Translations under genes and position numbers: made by a program
The notes under the pieces: model-generated
What the model saw: the letters and a program-made list of their open reading frames with translations, nothing else
What the model was told of the DNA's origin: nothing
The model's database searches: none
Source: JBGSWE01 sp049292975
Lineage (GTDB): Bacteria; Patescibacteriota; Saccharimonadia; Saccharimonadales; JACDBH01
Reading direction: 5' to 3'
DNA length: 29,235 bases
Assembly (NCBI GenBank): GCA_049292975.1
Contig: JBATRZ010000009.1
Coordinates: 1 to 29,235 of the forward strand
Shown here: in pieces, positions 1 through 8,013 of the stretch
How positions within the stretch are numbered: position 1 is the first letter of the stretch
Layout of the letters: every line of letters begins with the position of its first letter

Positions 1-64
1 TATAAATACGGCTCGTTCCGTTCCGCTCGGCCGCACCCAATCTGGCTCAAGTGTGGAATCCGTG

Positions 65-70
65 TAAAAT
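65..70 (+). promoter_or_regulatory. Putative -10 box of the M1 aminopeptidase gene
   Basis: TAAAAT differs from the TATAAT consensus at one position and ends 7 nt before the GTG at 78. Transcription would therefore start at or next to the start codon, giving a leaderless mRNA. The -35 region is poor. The AAGGA at 71-75 is too close to the GTG to act as a normal Shine-Dalgarno sequence. Confidence 0.45.
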
Positions 71-77
71 AAGGAAT

Positions 78-2675
78 GTGAAGAAATCCGTAACCCGTCT
101 CTACCCGCAGTTCCAACCTAGCAAGTACGACCTGCTTCTATGGTTAAACCCCGATAGCATGACCTTCCGCGGCAGCGTAGTGATAGCCGGCAAACGTACC
201 GGGCGTCCCAGCCACCGCATGACTTTTCACCAAAAGGATCTGAAAATAACCGGCGCTACCATCCGCCGCGAAGACAAGAAGGGCGAACAGATATTTACGG
301 TAGACCGTATCAACACGCATAAGACATACGACGAGATACGATTGCATACCAAAGAAAAACTAATGTCCGGCGATTACGTTGTAATGATCGAGTTCAGCGG
401 CAAAATAACCGGCCAGATGAGCGGCATCTATCCTTGCCACTTCACACATAAAGGCGAAGACAAGAAACTAATAGCTACCCAGTTCGAGAGCCACCATGCG
501 CGCGAGGTCTTTCCGTGTATCGATGAGCCAGAAGCTAAAGCAACCTTCAACCTGGTGCTGGACACTCCCGATAGCGGTACGGTGCTTGCCAACACTCCTG
601 CGGAGTCCGAAGTAACCGACGGTAAAGGCCGCCGGCGCACCTATTTCGAAACGACTCCTATCATGAGCACTTATCTGCTGGCCTTTGCCTGCGGCGATAT
701 CGGTTATAAACAAGCCGCGACAGCCCGCGGCACCCTGGTCCGCGCCTTTGCTACGCCGGATAACGTGAAGCACACTGGTTTCGCGCTGGAGACGGCTGTA
801 AAATGCCTGGAATTTTACGAGGATTACTTTGGCATACCATACCCGCTGGCCAAGTGCGACATGATCGCCCTGCCGGACTTTGCCTCCGGCGCCATGGAAA
901 ACTGGGGGCTTATCACCTACCGCGAGCAGTGCATGCTGGTGGACCCCAAGAACACCAGTATCGCCACCAAGCAGTACGTCGCCATGGTTGTGGCGCATGA
1001 ACTGGCCCACCAATGGTTCGGCAATCTTGTCACCATGAAGTGGTGGACGGATTTGTGGCTTAACGAAGGCTTTGCCAGCTGGATCGAATATCTGGCAACC
1101 GACAAGCTCTTCCCAGATTGGCAGATGTGGACGCAGTTCACGGCTTCCGAGCAGCAACCGGCGCTAAAGCTTGATGCCCTGGATAATACGCATGCCATTG
1201 AAGTACCCATCCGTCACCCTGACGAAATCCGCACCATCTTCGATGCCATCAGTTATAGCAAGGGTGCCAGCGTCATTCATATGCTGCATGGTTATCTGGG
1301 AGCCGGGGATTTTCGTGACGGGCTGCGGTATTACCTGAAGTCACATGCCTATGGCAACACCAACACAGTAGATTTGTGGGCGGCGCTAGAACATGTATCT
1401 AAAAAACCGGTGCGCGAGTTTATGCACGCCTGGACCAGCCAACCGGGATTCCCGCTGGTTTCTGTACTGCCGAATCCAGCTGCCGGTCTTAAGCCGTCAC
1501 ATGCCAGTAAAGCCAGTGGCCTGGAGTCGGAGAACAGACAGCCGCAGACTACAATTAGCCAGGAGCGGTTTTATATGCAAAAACCGGCCAAAATAAGCCA
1601 AACTCGCTGGCCTATCCCTCTTCTGGCGCATTTAGAGGGCCCAGAAGCCCTGTCAACCCCCCAAGCTGTCTACCAGACAGCCTTGAATACCAAGCTTAAC
1701 GGGGGTCAGAGCGGCTTTTACCGTACCCTGTACGCCCCCGGACTCCTTGCTAGTATGGCTAGCAATCTGGAAAAACTTGATCCGCTGGACCGCTTAGGCA
1801 TCTTGGCCGATGCGTTCGAATGCGCCAAGGCAGGTTATAGTTCAATCACCGGTGCGCTGACCATACTGGCAGGCATGGCGGACGAAGATAACGCCGCTGT
1901 CTGGGACATTATAGCCGCAGCAGTCGGCGAAACACGCCGTATTATGGATGACGACAGGGTACGCGAAGGCATCATACCATTAGTTTCCAGGCTTACTGCC
2001 AAGCAACGGGCCCGCCTGGGCTGGGACGGTAAAAAGACCGATTCTCATTTTGATAAGCTGCTTAGGCCGGCCGTGCTTGGTTTGGCGACCAGCGCTGACG
2101 ACAAGGCGGCGGTTAATGAAGCCTTAAAGCGGTTTAAGGCCGCAAAATCATCCGAGGACATCGCGGCCGATTTGCGCGGCGTTGTCTTCACGGCGGCAGC
2201 CCGCCGCGGCGGCGAAGCCACCTTTAACAAGTTGCTACGCTTCCATGAGGCAACAGCCTCAAGCGAAGAACGCACCACCCTGGCAGCCGCCCTGACCGCC
2301 TTTGAACAGCCGGCGCTTATTAAAAAGGCCCTAAGCCTTATAACTACTAAAACCGTCCGGCGCCAGGATGCCATGTACTGGGTAGCCTACAGCTTTATGA
2401 ACCGGCACGCTCGGGCGGCAACTTGGCAATGGATGCAGGAACATTGGGCTTGGCTTGATAAAGAACTGGGGAGCGACCTTAGCTTTTACCGCACACCCAT
2501 CTATGCCGCCCGCAGCTTTAGTGATAAAGCGTTCGCAAAAGAATACGACGATTTTTTCAATCCCAAGATGTCGCCTGCTCTGGAGCGCAGTATCCGCCAG
2601 GGCCGCGAAATACTGGACAGCAACATCGCCTGGAAGCAGCGCGACCTAGGCGCCGTGTTAAAGTTCCTGGCTTAG
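78..2675 (+). CDS. M1-family zinc aminopeptidase (PepN/ERAP-like)
   Basis: Zinc metallopeptidase that removes N-terminal residues from peptides; probably cytosolic, as no signal peptide is visible. About 865 residues from the GTG at 78. The M1 hallmarks are present: exopeptidase motif GAMENWG near residue 271, zinc site HELAH at 307-311 followed by the third ligand in NEGFA at about 330 (HExxH-x18-E), and the catalytic Tyr of ISYSKGAS near 393. The C-terminal half is a helical ERAP1-type domain. A polar, low-complexity linker of about 35 residues (around 475-510) separates the catalytic part from the C-terminal part. I chose GTG 78 over the upstream GTG at 51 because VKKSVTRL matches the usual M1 start and a -10 box lies 7 nt upstream. 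The stop codon overlaps the stop of yraN on the other strand. Peptide scavenging fits an epibiont with few biosynthetic genes (inference). Confidence 0.95.
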   Translation: MKKSVTRLYPQFQPSKYDLLLWLNPDSMTFRGSVVIAGKRTGRPSHRMTFHQKDLKITGATIRREDKKGEQIFTVDRINTHKTYDEIRLHTKEKLMSGDYVVMIEFSGKITGQMSGIYPCHFTHKGEDKKLIATQFESHHAREVFPCIDEPEAKATFNLVLDTPDSGTVLANTPAESEVTDGKGRRRTYFETTPIMSTYLLAFACGDIGYKQAATARGTLVRAFATPDNVKHTGFALETAVKCLEFYEDYFGIPYPLAKCDMIALPDFASGAMENWGLITYREQCMLVDPKNTSIATKQYVAMVVAHELAHQWFGNLVTMKWWTDLWLNEGFASWIEYLATDKLFPDWQMWTQFTASEQQPALKLDALDNTHAIEVPIRHPDEIRTIFDAISYSKGASVIHMLHGYLGAGDFRDGLRYYLKSHAYGNTNTVDLWAALEHVSKKPVREFMHAWTSQPGFPLVSVLPNPAAGLKPSHASKASGLESENRQPQTTISQERFYMQKPAKISQTRWPIPLLAHLEGPEALSTPQAVYQTALNTKLNGGQSGFYRTLYAPGLLASMASNLEKLDPLDRLGILADAFECAKAGYSSITGALTILAGMADEDNAAVWDIIAAAVGETRRIMDDDRVREGIIPLVSRLTAKQRARLGWDGKKTDSHFDKLLRPAVLGLATSADDKAAVNEALKRFKAAKSSEDIAADLRGVVFTAAARRGGEATFNKLLRFHEATASSEERTTLAAALTAFEQPALIKKALSLITTKTVRRQDAMYWVAYSFMNRHARAATWQWMQEHWAWLDKELGSDLSFYRTPIYAARSFSDKAFAKEYDDFFNPKMSPALERSIRQGREILDSNIAWKQRDLGAVLKFLA

Positions 2676-3016
2676 CAGACATCGCGGATGTCAATCTCAT
2701 AGCCGTCCTGCCCGTCCGTTACGGCAGCGGCCTTCAGCTCGTACGAGCCGTTCCACTGCTTGTTGTTTACCCAAGCTGCGGCGGCGCGCTGCATATGATG
2801 CAGCTTGGCGGGCGTAATGTAATCAAAACCATCACCTGCACTATCAGAACTGCGGTACTTAACTTCAACAAAGTACATTACCTTGCCTTTGGCTGCTACG
2901 ATGTCGATTTCGGCGAACTTGGTTTTCCAGTTAAGCTCTAGTACCTGGTAGCCTAGGGCTGCCAGCCGTGCTGCAACGGCTTGTTCGGCGGCACTGCCTG
3001 AAGCCGTAGTGCTCAT
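2672..3016 (-). CDS. YraN-family (UPF0102) endonuclease-like protein
   Basis: 114 residues, the normal length for UPF0102/YraN. This family has a restriction-endonuclease-like fold and often sits next to rnhB; its exact role is unresolved. Visible family signatures are an early GSAAEQAVAARL helix, ALGYQVLELNW, then the nuclease-like core EIDIVAAKGKVMYFVEVKYR, which holds the E-x-D and E-x-K residues. It is the last gene of a minus-strand group. Its ATG overlaps the TGA of rnhB by 4 nt (ATGA), implying translational coupling. Its stop overlaps the stop of the convergent aminopeptidase gene (TTAG, 2672-2675), leaving no space for a terminator. A role in DNA/RNA maintenance alongside RNase HII is inferred from the neighbourhood. 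Confidence 0.88.
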   Translation of the reverse strand: MSTTASGSAAEQAVAARLAALGYQVLELNWKTKFAEIDIVAAKGKVMYFVEVKYRSSDSAGDGFDYITPAKLHHMQRAAAAWVNNKQWNGSYELKAAAVTDGQDGYEIDIRDVC

Positions 3017-3618
3017 AGCAATGCCTTAACCGGCGCATAGCTTTTACGATGAAGGTCGCTGACGCCGTACAGTTTAAGCAGGTCGTGATGCAACCTGGTG
3101 CCGTAACCGGCATGCCGCTCAAATTCATAACCTGCGTATTTGGCAGGCAGTCCGGCCATGTATCTATCCCGTTTTACCTTGGCGTACACGCTGGCCGCGC
3201 TCACTACCGGATGCAGGGCATCGGCGTCTATAATTGCTTGCACATTCTTATATGCCGCGTCGCAGTAGTTAGTATTGCCGTCAAAGATAATGTGCTCACT
3301 AGCGGCCGCCTTTAGGGCCTTCAGCGCCCGCGCCGTACCCAGCCGCATTGCCTGAGCCAGCCCGTATTTGTCTATCTCAGCCGGCGCTACCCAGCCTTCA
3401 CCGGTATCACAGCTTAGCTGGATATCATAAAACAGACTTTCGCGCCGCTTTTTACTCAGGACTTTCGAATCCTGCAACCCGGCTGGTAATTCGCCTGTTT
3501 GGCGGGCAGCCACCACCAGCAAGGGGCCGGCCCAGCAGCCGCGGCCTACCTCGTCTATGCCGATTAGCGCCGGCTTAGGGCTTATCTGCACGCGCTGCTG
3601 CCTTCTTATATTTCTCAT
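3013..3618 (-). CDS. rnhB: Ribonuclease HII
   Basis: Cleaves the RNA strand of RNA-DNA hybrids and starts removal of ribonucleotides misincorporated in DNA. 201 residues, typical for the family. Motifs: GIDEVGRG with catalytic Asp22 and Glu23, DSKVLSKKRR, FDGN with Asp113, IDAD with Asp133, then SAASVYAKVKRDRYM and the C-terminal GTRLHHDLLKLYG. All four acidic metal ligands are present. The usual small residues after GRG are replaced by Cys-Trp (GRGCWAGP), an unremarkable variation. The ATG at 3618 lies 44 nt inside the upstream hypothetical gene. An in-frame GTG at 3591 would reduce the overlap to 17 nt and still leave the core intact, so the first nine residues are uncertain. Confidence 0.96.
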   Translation of the reverse strand: MRNIRRQQRVQISPKPALIGIDEVGRGCWAGPLLVVAARQTGELPAGLQDSKVLSKKRRESLFYDIQLSCDTGEGWVAPAEIDKYGLAQAMRLGTARALKALKAAASEHIIFDGNTNYCDAAYKNVQAIIDADALHPVVSAASVYAKVKRDRYMAGLPAKYAGYEFERHAGYGTRLHHDLLKLYGVSDLHRKSYAPVKALL

Positions 3619-4321
3619 AACTGGCCCTAACCGCCTTTAGCGGTGCATCGTAAATCATTTCTTTGTCCTCGGCTGCGGGCTGCGGAATGCCGGCATACCA
3701 GTGAGAATATGAAGGCAGCGGCGTATCAAACCTGGCTTGTTTGTAACTGCGCGGATTGAGCGCGTACAAGCTATGCCAGCGGGCCCTGATAAAGCCGCCT
3801 AATTCGATGTGCGGCAAACCGCCGACCATTTGGGCACGCCTTGCCAGATCCCGCCGCAAGGTAGTATTGAGAATGGCCGTGGCAAAACGATAGACCAGCA
3901 CCGCTTCGCTGCCGGTTGCGCTTTTAACACTGCCCAAGCATGCCGCTGCTTGGCCGGTAAAACGATCCAGCAAGTCCAGCTTTAGGCCGTAATCATTGCA
4001 GAAATTTGCAGCTGCTTCCGCGGCAGCATCGCAGACTGGGCCCGGCATATCTGACCGCACCTCCCAGATCCGTGCAACGGATACACTGCCGGACGCAACG
4101 CGGCCTAGCCGCGCGGCCATATCCTGGCCTACCAGGCGGGCCGTTACTTCATAAGGCGAAACAAGCTTAAGATCGTCTGGTATTTTAGATTCGCGGGTAA
4201 CATTACCGGGTTCGGCTAGCTCTGCTGGCGCAGGTTCCGGCAGCGGCTTACCGTCCAGCACGAAATCAAGCTGATCCATGAAGTTATCAAGCCTGTCATT
4301 GTCCAGTCTGCGCTCACTCAT
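3575..4321 (-). CDS. Hypothetical protein, first gene of the rnhB-yraN group
   Basis: 248 residues; I do not recognise the family. No signal peptide, membrane segment or catalytic motif is evident. Residues 1-50 are acidic and proline-rich (likely disordered). The middle (about 50-150) is rich in Ala and looks helical. The C-terminal part has many aromatic and basic residues (RARWHSLYALNPRSYKQARF, SYSHWYAG), then a Lys-rich tail. The gene runs 44 nt into rnhB, so the two are probably co-translated. It starts just below the rplS terminator, so it needs its own promoter in the roughly 40 bp between. It could be a lineage-specific nucleic-acid-associated protein; that is a guess from the basic tail and neighbours only. 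Confidence 0.75.
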   Translation of the reverse strand: MSERRLDNDRLDNFMDQLDFVLDGKPLPEPAPAELAEPGNVTRESKIPDDLKLVSPYEVTARLVGQDMAARLGRVASGSVSVARIWEVRSDMPGPVCDAAAEAAANFCNDYGLKLDLLDRFTGQAAACLGSVKSATGSEAVLVYRFATAILNTTLRRDLARRAQMVGGLPHIELGGFIRARWHSLYALNPRSYKQARFDTPLPSYSHWYAGIPQPAAEDKEMIYDAPLKAVRASYEKYKKAAARADKP

Positions 4322-4363
4322 GCCCTAAGAATCCTTAAAACCCTAATTCTACGCCGATGTCAT

Positions 4364-4388
4364 AAAAAAACAACCCCTGTTACGGGGC
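4364..4388 (-). terminator. Rho-independent terminator of rplS
   Basis: On the minus strand, CCCC (4387-4384) and GGGG (4377-4374) form a short stem with a 6-nt loop, extendable by one G-T pair. It is followed by TTG and a run of T. It lies about 30 nt after the rplS stop and separates rplS from the hypothetical gene at 3575-4321. Confidence 0.65.
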
Positions 4389-4414
4389 GGCTGGTAAGTC
4401 TAAGGCGGCTTGTT

Positions 4415-4936
4415 TTATACGTCGTCGCGAGAAGCCAGGGCTTCTGCCACTTTGGCCTCTTCGGCAGCGGCTTCGGCAGCCTTGGCCTCTTCGGCAGCCT
4501 TGTGCTCGGCTTCGGCGGCAGCTTTCAACTCGGCTTCGGCAGCAGCGATTTTTGGATCTTCGGCAATGGTGTTGGTGGCTTCTTTGTCAAAAACCATACC
4601 AGTCAAGCGGGCTGACTTGCCCGAGCGGGCGCGCATGTAGCTAAGATAATTACGGCGGACCTTGGAGCGCTTGGTTACCTCAACCTTGACAACGAGCGGT
4701 GAGTGCAAAAGATAAGTCTTCTCGACGCCTACGCCGCTGGCAATACGGCGGACAGTAATGCTGCTGGTATGCGAGCCTTTACGGCTGGTGCGGATGACAA
4801 GGCCTTCAAACACCTGGATACGCTCTTTGTTACCTTCGCGGATCTTCTGGTGCACTTTAACCGTGTCGCCAGACTTGACGTCTACGACTTGGTGCTTCTT
4901 TTGTTTGGCCTCCAGGGCCTTAACGGCTTGATCCAT
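4415..4936 (-). CDS. rplS: Large-subunit ribosomal protein bL19 with long acidic/Ala tail
   Basis: Structural protein of the 50S subunit at the 30S-50S interface. Residues 1-115 are a standard bL19: GDTVKVHQKIREGNKERIQ, FEGLVIRTSRKG, TSSITVRRIASGVGVEKTY, then VRRNYLSYMRARSGKSARL. Bacterial bL19 is normally about 115-120 residues. This one has 173, because residues 118-173 form an Ala/Glu/Lys-rich segment (repeats such as AAEAEHKAAEEAKAAEAA) that should be a single charged helix. The gene appears monocistronic: it has its own promoter (TTGCAT, 17 nt, TATACT) 10 nt before the ATG and its own terminator. No Shine-Dalgarno sequence precedes the ATG; the GGAG near 4965 is too far away. Confidence 0.97.
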   Translation of the reverse strand: MDQAVKALEAKQKKHQVVDVKSGDTVKVHQKIREGNKERIQVFEGLVIRTSRKGSHTSSITVRRIASGVGVEKTYLLHSPLVVKVEVTKRSKVRRNYLSYMRARSGKSARLTGMVFDKEATNTIAEDPKIAAAEAELKAAAEAEHKAAEEAKAAEAAAEEAKVAEALASRDDV

Positions 4937-4946
4937 AACTCGGCCA

Positions 4947-4975
4947 AGTATACGCTAATTAACTCCTTAATGCAA
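4947..4975 (-). promoter_or_regulatory. rplS promoter (sigma70-type, leaderless)
   Basis: Read on the minus strand: -35 TTGCAT (4975-4970), a 17-nt spacer and -10 TATACT (4952-4947). The ATG follows after only 10 nt, so the transcript should begin within a few nucleotides of the start codon. Confidence 0.7.
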
Positions 4976-4985
4976 GGGGTGGCGG

Positions 4986-5090
4986 GGAAACAGCCGCGTT
5001 TTCTGAACCGGAAGGGTGAGCAAGCGCCACGGGCTGCGCGTAAGCGCACCCGTAAAGTGCCCTGGAGAGGCAGAAAGCGCGGGTGTTTCC
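4986..5090. repeat. 105-bp imperfect foldback between rplS and the malic enzyme gene
   Basis: Arms 4986-5005 and 5071-5090 pair over 20 positions with one mismatch and one G-T pair. The centre holds a second hairpin: ACGGG (5029-5033) and TGCGC (5035-5039) pair with GCGCA (5044-5048) and CCCGT (5049-5053), with a GTAA loop. The element fills the divergent intergenic gap. Its right arm ends on the putative -35 of the malic enzyme promoter. It could be a regulatory structure or a small palindromic mobile element; no coding capacity is evident. Confidence 0.75.
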
Positions 5091-5114
5091 GGCTTTTAGT
5101 AAACAGGCTACAAT
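5086..5114 (+). promoter_or_regulatory. Malic enzyme promoter (leaderless)
   Basis: -10 TACAAT at 5109-5114 with a weak -35 (TTTCCG, 5086-5091) at 17-nt spacing. Only 7 nt separate the -10 box from the ATG at 5122, and no Shine-Dalgarno sequence is present, so a leaderless mRNA is predicted. Confidence 0.6.
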
Positions 5115-5121
5115 ATATGCT

Positions 5122-6255
5122 ATGGATATTTACGAACAGGCCATGCAATTGCATAAGCAGTTCAAAGGCAAGATTACGACCTCGCTGCGCGACATCCCAA
5201 ATAGCAAAGAAAAACTCTCTGCCTACTACAGTCCCGGCGTAGGCGGCGTAGCTAAATACACAGCCGAACATCCCGAAGAGACGCGCGACTATACCTGGAC
5301 AAACAACCTCGTCGCCGTCATCTCTGACGGCTCGGCAGTGCTGGGCCTGGGTGATATCGGTCCGTACGGCGCCTTGCCCGTCATGGAGGGCAAAGCTATG
5401 TTATTCAAGCACTTCGCCGGCATAGACGCCGTGCCCATCGTGCTGAATGTCCATGAAACCGAGGAAATCATCGCCGCCATCAAAGCAATAGCTGCGAGCT
5501 TCGGCGGCATCAACCTGGAAGATATTGCCGCGCCGAAATGTTTTGAGATCGAAGAACGGCTCAAAGCTGAGCTGAATATGCCAATCATGCATGATGACCA
5601 GCATGGCACAGCTATCGTGACCCTGGCTGGTCTTATCAATGCCGCTAAAGTCGCGGACAAGAACCTGGACGAATCGCGCATTGTCATAGCCGGTGCCGGT
5701 GCTGCCGGCACAGCTATCATCAAGCTGCTCAACCTATACACGCGCGCCGAAATAATCGCCGTAGACAGCAAGGGCATTATCAGCGTGCACCGCCAAGACC
5801 TTAACCAAGAAAAGCACGGCCTGCTTGTCTTTACCAACCCAAACCATATAGACGGCACGCTGGAACACGCCCTGATGGGGGCAGATGTCTTTATAGGCGT
5901 TTCCAAGGCAGGACTGCTGACGGCCGAGATGGTACAAAGCATGGCCGGCAGACCAATTGTCTTTGCAATGGCTAATCCTGAGCCCGAAATTCTGCCTGAC
6001 CTTGCTAAAAGTGCTGGCGCGGCCGTGGTGGCTACCGGCCGCAGTGATTATCCTAACCAGGTCAATAACGCGCTTGCTTTCCCAGGTATATTCCGCGGAG
6101 CGCTGGATAATCACGTCAATAAGATTACCGATGAGCATAAGTTGGCCGCCGCCAGGGCAATAGCCTCATTAGTACCCAACCCCGCCGCCGAAGAGATTAT
6201 ACCCAGCCCGATGCACCCCGATCTGGTACGCACCGTTGCTGCCGTCATTATCTAG
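5122..6255 (+). CDS. Malic enzyme (malate dehydrogenase, oxaloacetate-decarboxylating)
   Basis: Oxidative decarboxylation of malate to pyruvate with NAD(P)+; cytosolic. 377 residues, matching the short bacterial class without a phosphotransacetylase domain. Motifs: YYSPGVGGVAK (N-terminal malic domain with catalytic Tyr), DGSAVLGLGDIGP, PVMEGKAMLFKHF (catalytic Lys), GGINLEDIAAPKCFEIE (metal-binding acidic residues), HDDQHGTAIVTLAG, the dinucleotide-binding loop GAGAAGTA, and a late NPEPEI. The ATG at 5122 is preferred to the upstream ATG at 5083: homology starts at MDIYEQAMQLHKQFKGK and the -10 box sits directly before it. The gene stands alone between a divergent ribosomal gene and a convergent pilus ATPase. 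Pyruvate and NAD(P)H supply is a plausible role in a cell of limited central metabolism (inference). Confidence 0.94.
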   Translation: MDIYEQAMQLHKQFKGKITTSLRDIPNSKEKLSAYYSPGVGGVAKYTAEHPEETRDYTWTNNLVAVISDGSAVLGLGDIGPYGALPVMEGKAMLFKHFAGIDAVPIVLNVHETEEIIAAIKAIAASFGGINLEDIAAPKCFEIEERLKAELNMPIMHDDQHGTAIVTLAGLINAAKVADKNLDESRIVIAGAGAAGTAIIKLLNLYTRAEIIAVDSKGIISVHRQDLNQEKHGLLVFTNPNHIDGTLEHALMGADVFIGVSKAGLLTAEMVQSMAGRPIVFAMANPEPEILPDLAKSAGAAVVATGRSDYPNQVNNALAFPGIFRGALDNHVNKITDEHKLAAARAIASLVPNPAAEEIIPSPMHPDLVRTVAAVII

Positions 6256-6296
6256 GCCGGTTGGCCTAAATGCCCGCCGCTATCATAAAAAGCGGC
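6253..6296. terminator. Hairpin pair between convergent malic enzyme and pilus ATPase genes
   Basis: TAGGCC (6253-6258, including the malic enzyme stop codon) pairs with GGCCTA (6263-6268). GCCGCT (6276-6281) pairs with AGCGGC (6291-6296). Neither has a clear T run, so a bidirectional, non-canonical terminator is only a suggestion. Confidence 0.4.
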
Positions 6297-6318
6297 AGCG
6301 GTGATAACACGACAGGCA

Positions 6319-7923
6319 TCAGCCTATGACGCGGTAAACCTCTTCAAAGGTAGTCTCGCCAGCAATGACCTTGAGTACGCCCTTTTGCTGCATGGTAAGC
6401 ATACCGTCTGCTATGGCCGCCTCCTCTATCTGCTGCGAGCTGATCGACTTGGCGGCACTCTCCAGCAACGCGCGCAGTCCAGGTGTCATGGTAAATTGTT
6501 CCCTTAAGGCTATCTGGCCGCTATAACCATACGGGTTTTCGGGCGAACTGCCCGGGTGGTACAGCTGCAGGTTGCCTATATCGGGCCGTTCGAAGCCAGG
6601 CGGCAGGCTGTCAAGCACGCTGTGTATCCGCTTCAATTCGGTCTCGCTTGGTTGGTACGGCTGCTTAAGATTGTCGTCCAGGCGGCGGACAAGGCGCTGG
6701 GCCATTACCAGGCGGATAGCCGAAACGAACAAAGGATTCTGGCCTACTACGTCTTCGATGCGCGTCAAGGCTGCGGCAGCGGACGAAGCGTGGAAGGTAC
6801 TCAGAACTAAGTGGCCCGTCAGTGATGCCTGCAGGGCTGTCTTGGCTGTTTCCATATCACGGATTTCGCCGACCATAACAATATCAGGGTCCAGGCGCAA
6901 CACGGCGCGCAGCTTGGCTGCAAAGCTGCCGTCATTGCCCGCGGCTTGCGTATCCACCGGAATCTGCATGATGCCGGCAAACTGGTACTCTACCGGATCC
7001 TCGATAGTGATGATTTTGCGCTCTTCCGAATTTAGCGAGTTAAGCATCGAGTACAGCGTGGTGGTCTTGCCTGAACCGGTCGGGCCTACCACCAGCACCA
7101 GCCCGCTTGGCTTAGCGATAATATCGTCTACCAGGGCCCGCTCCGGCTGGCTTAGGCCAAGGCGGTCAAGATTATACATATCCTGGGCCATATTGAAGAG
7201 GCGCATCACTACGTCCGTACCGTTTACGGTTGGCACTGTCTCCAGGCGTACATTGACCTGTACAACGCGCTCATCGGCCATCCTGATACTTTGCGATATA
7301 TGGCCTTGCTGGGCGTCCGGGTCGGCACTGGAGACATTTGCCGCGCTGGCAATGAGGCCTAGCAGAATGCGGTAGCGCTCATGCGTGATAGTGCCTATAG
7401 GATGCAGCACGCCGTCAATGCGAAAGCGGAAGCGCACGTTTTCGCGTTGGGTCTCGATATGTATGTCGCTCGCGTTCAGATTGTGCGCCTGCTCGACAAG
7501 ATAGGCCAGCATATCATCAGGACGGATTTCTTGGAGCATAGCGGATACGCGCTGCATCAGGTCATCGGTGCCGGCGGTGTTGATTTCGATATCCTGATAG
7601 ACTACCTGCTTCGGCGGGTCATATAGCTTCATGTAGTCACTAAAGCTCGTGTCAGATATCAGGACATAGCTCACGCGGTAGTCAGCAAAGCGCTGCTGGA
7701 GCTGTTTCATGGTGTTTTGTGATGTTGTATTTGTTACACCAATTGTGATGTTGTTTTGATCTGCAACTAACGGTATCACGCGAAGTTCGCGGAGTTCAGG
7801 AACAGAGAGAAACTGCATGTACAGCTGTTTGTTCTGCAGCTGGGTTGTGTCAACGTATTTCAAGCCCAGAATCTGGGCCCGCCGCTGCGTGTTTTGTTCT
7901 TCTTCTGACCTCGCGCTTTGCAT
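6319..7923 (-). CDS. Type IV pilus assembly / type II secretion ATPase (PilB/GspE family)
   Basis: Hexameric ATPase that drives extension of type IV pili at the cytoplasmic face of the membrane. 534 residues from the ATG at 7923. An N-terminal T2SSE_N-like domain covers roughly residues 10-120 (LGLKYVDTTQL, RVIPLV). It is followed by the linker DLMQRVSAM and the ATPase domain. Motifs: Walker A GPTGSGKTTT (Lys286), Asp box IITIEDPVEYQ, Walker B LDPDIVMVGEIRD and His box TGHLVLSTFHA. The four-cysteine zinc module after RLVRR, common in PilB/GspE, is absent (RLVRRLDDN). A longer reading frame to 8106 exists, but its extra residues are not family-like and overlap the divergent gene. No other pilus gene is in the window. 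In Saccharibacteria type IV pili are associated with host attachment and motility (family knowledge). Confidence 0.93.
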   Translation of the reverse strand: MQSARSEEEQNTQRRAQILGLKYVDTTQLQNKQLYMQFLSVPELRELRVIPLVADQNNITIGVTNTTSQNTMKQLQQRFADYRVSYVLISDTSFSDYMKLYDPPKQVVYQDIEINTAGTDDLMQRVSAMLQEIRPDDMLAYLVEQAHNLNASDIHIETQRENVRFRFRIDGVLHPIGTITHERYRILLGLIASAANVSSADPDAQQGHISQSIRMADERVVQVNVRLETVPTVNGTDVVMRLFNMAQDMYNLDRLGLSQPERALVDDIIAKPSGLVLVVGPTGSGKTTTLYSMLNSLNSEERKIITIEDPVEYQFAGIMQIPVDTQAAGNDGSFAAKLRAVLRLDPDIVMVGEIRDMETAKTALQASLTGHLVLSTFHASSAAAALTRIEDVVGQNPLFVSAIRLVMAQRLVRRLDDNLKQPYQPSETELKRIHSVLDSLPPGFERPDIGNLQLYHPGSSPENPYGYSGQIALREQFTMTPGLRALLESAAKSISSQQIEEAAIADGMLTMQQKGVLKVIAGETTFEEVYRVIG

Positions 7924-8013
7924 GTCTACTATATTAAAGCATAACAGTAACCGCCGTAAAAGCCCGGCACGCCGGCTTGATAAGCCAGCTAAAAAAGTGC
8001 GACACTGGTTGTA

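Noticed and set aside
51..77. GTG start at 51 for the M1 aminopeptidase
   Set aside because: The first nine residues are not family-like, no Shine-Dalgarno sequence precedes it, and a -10 box lies between 51 and the better start at 78.
6572..7375. Long plus-strand frame (267 codons) opposite the pilus ATPase
   Set aside because: It is the antisense shadow of a well-conserved ATPase domain, with no recognisable protein motif. The long antisense frame opposite the aminopeptidase (468-1157) was rejected likewise.
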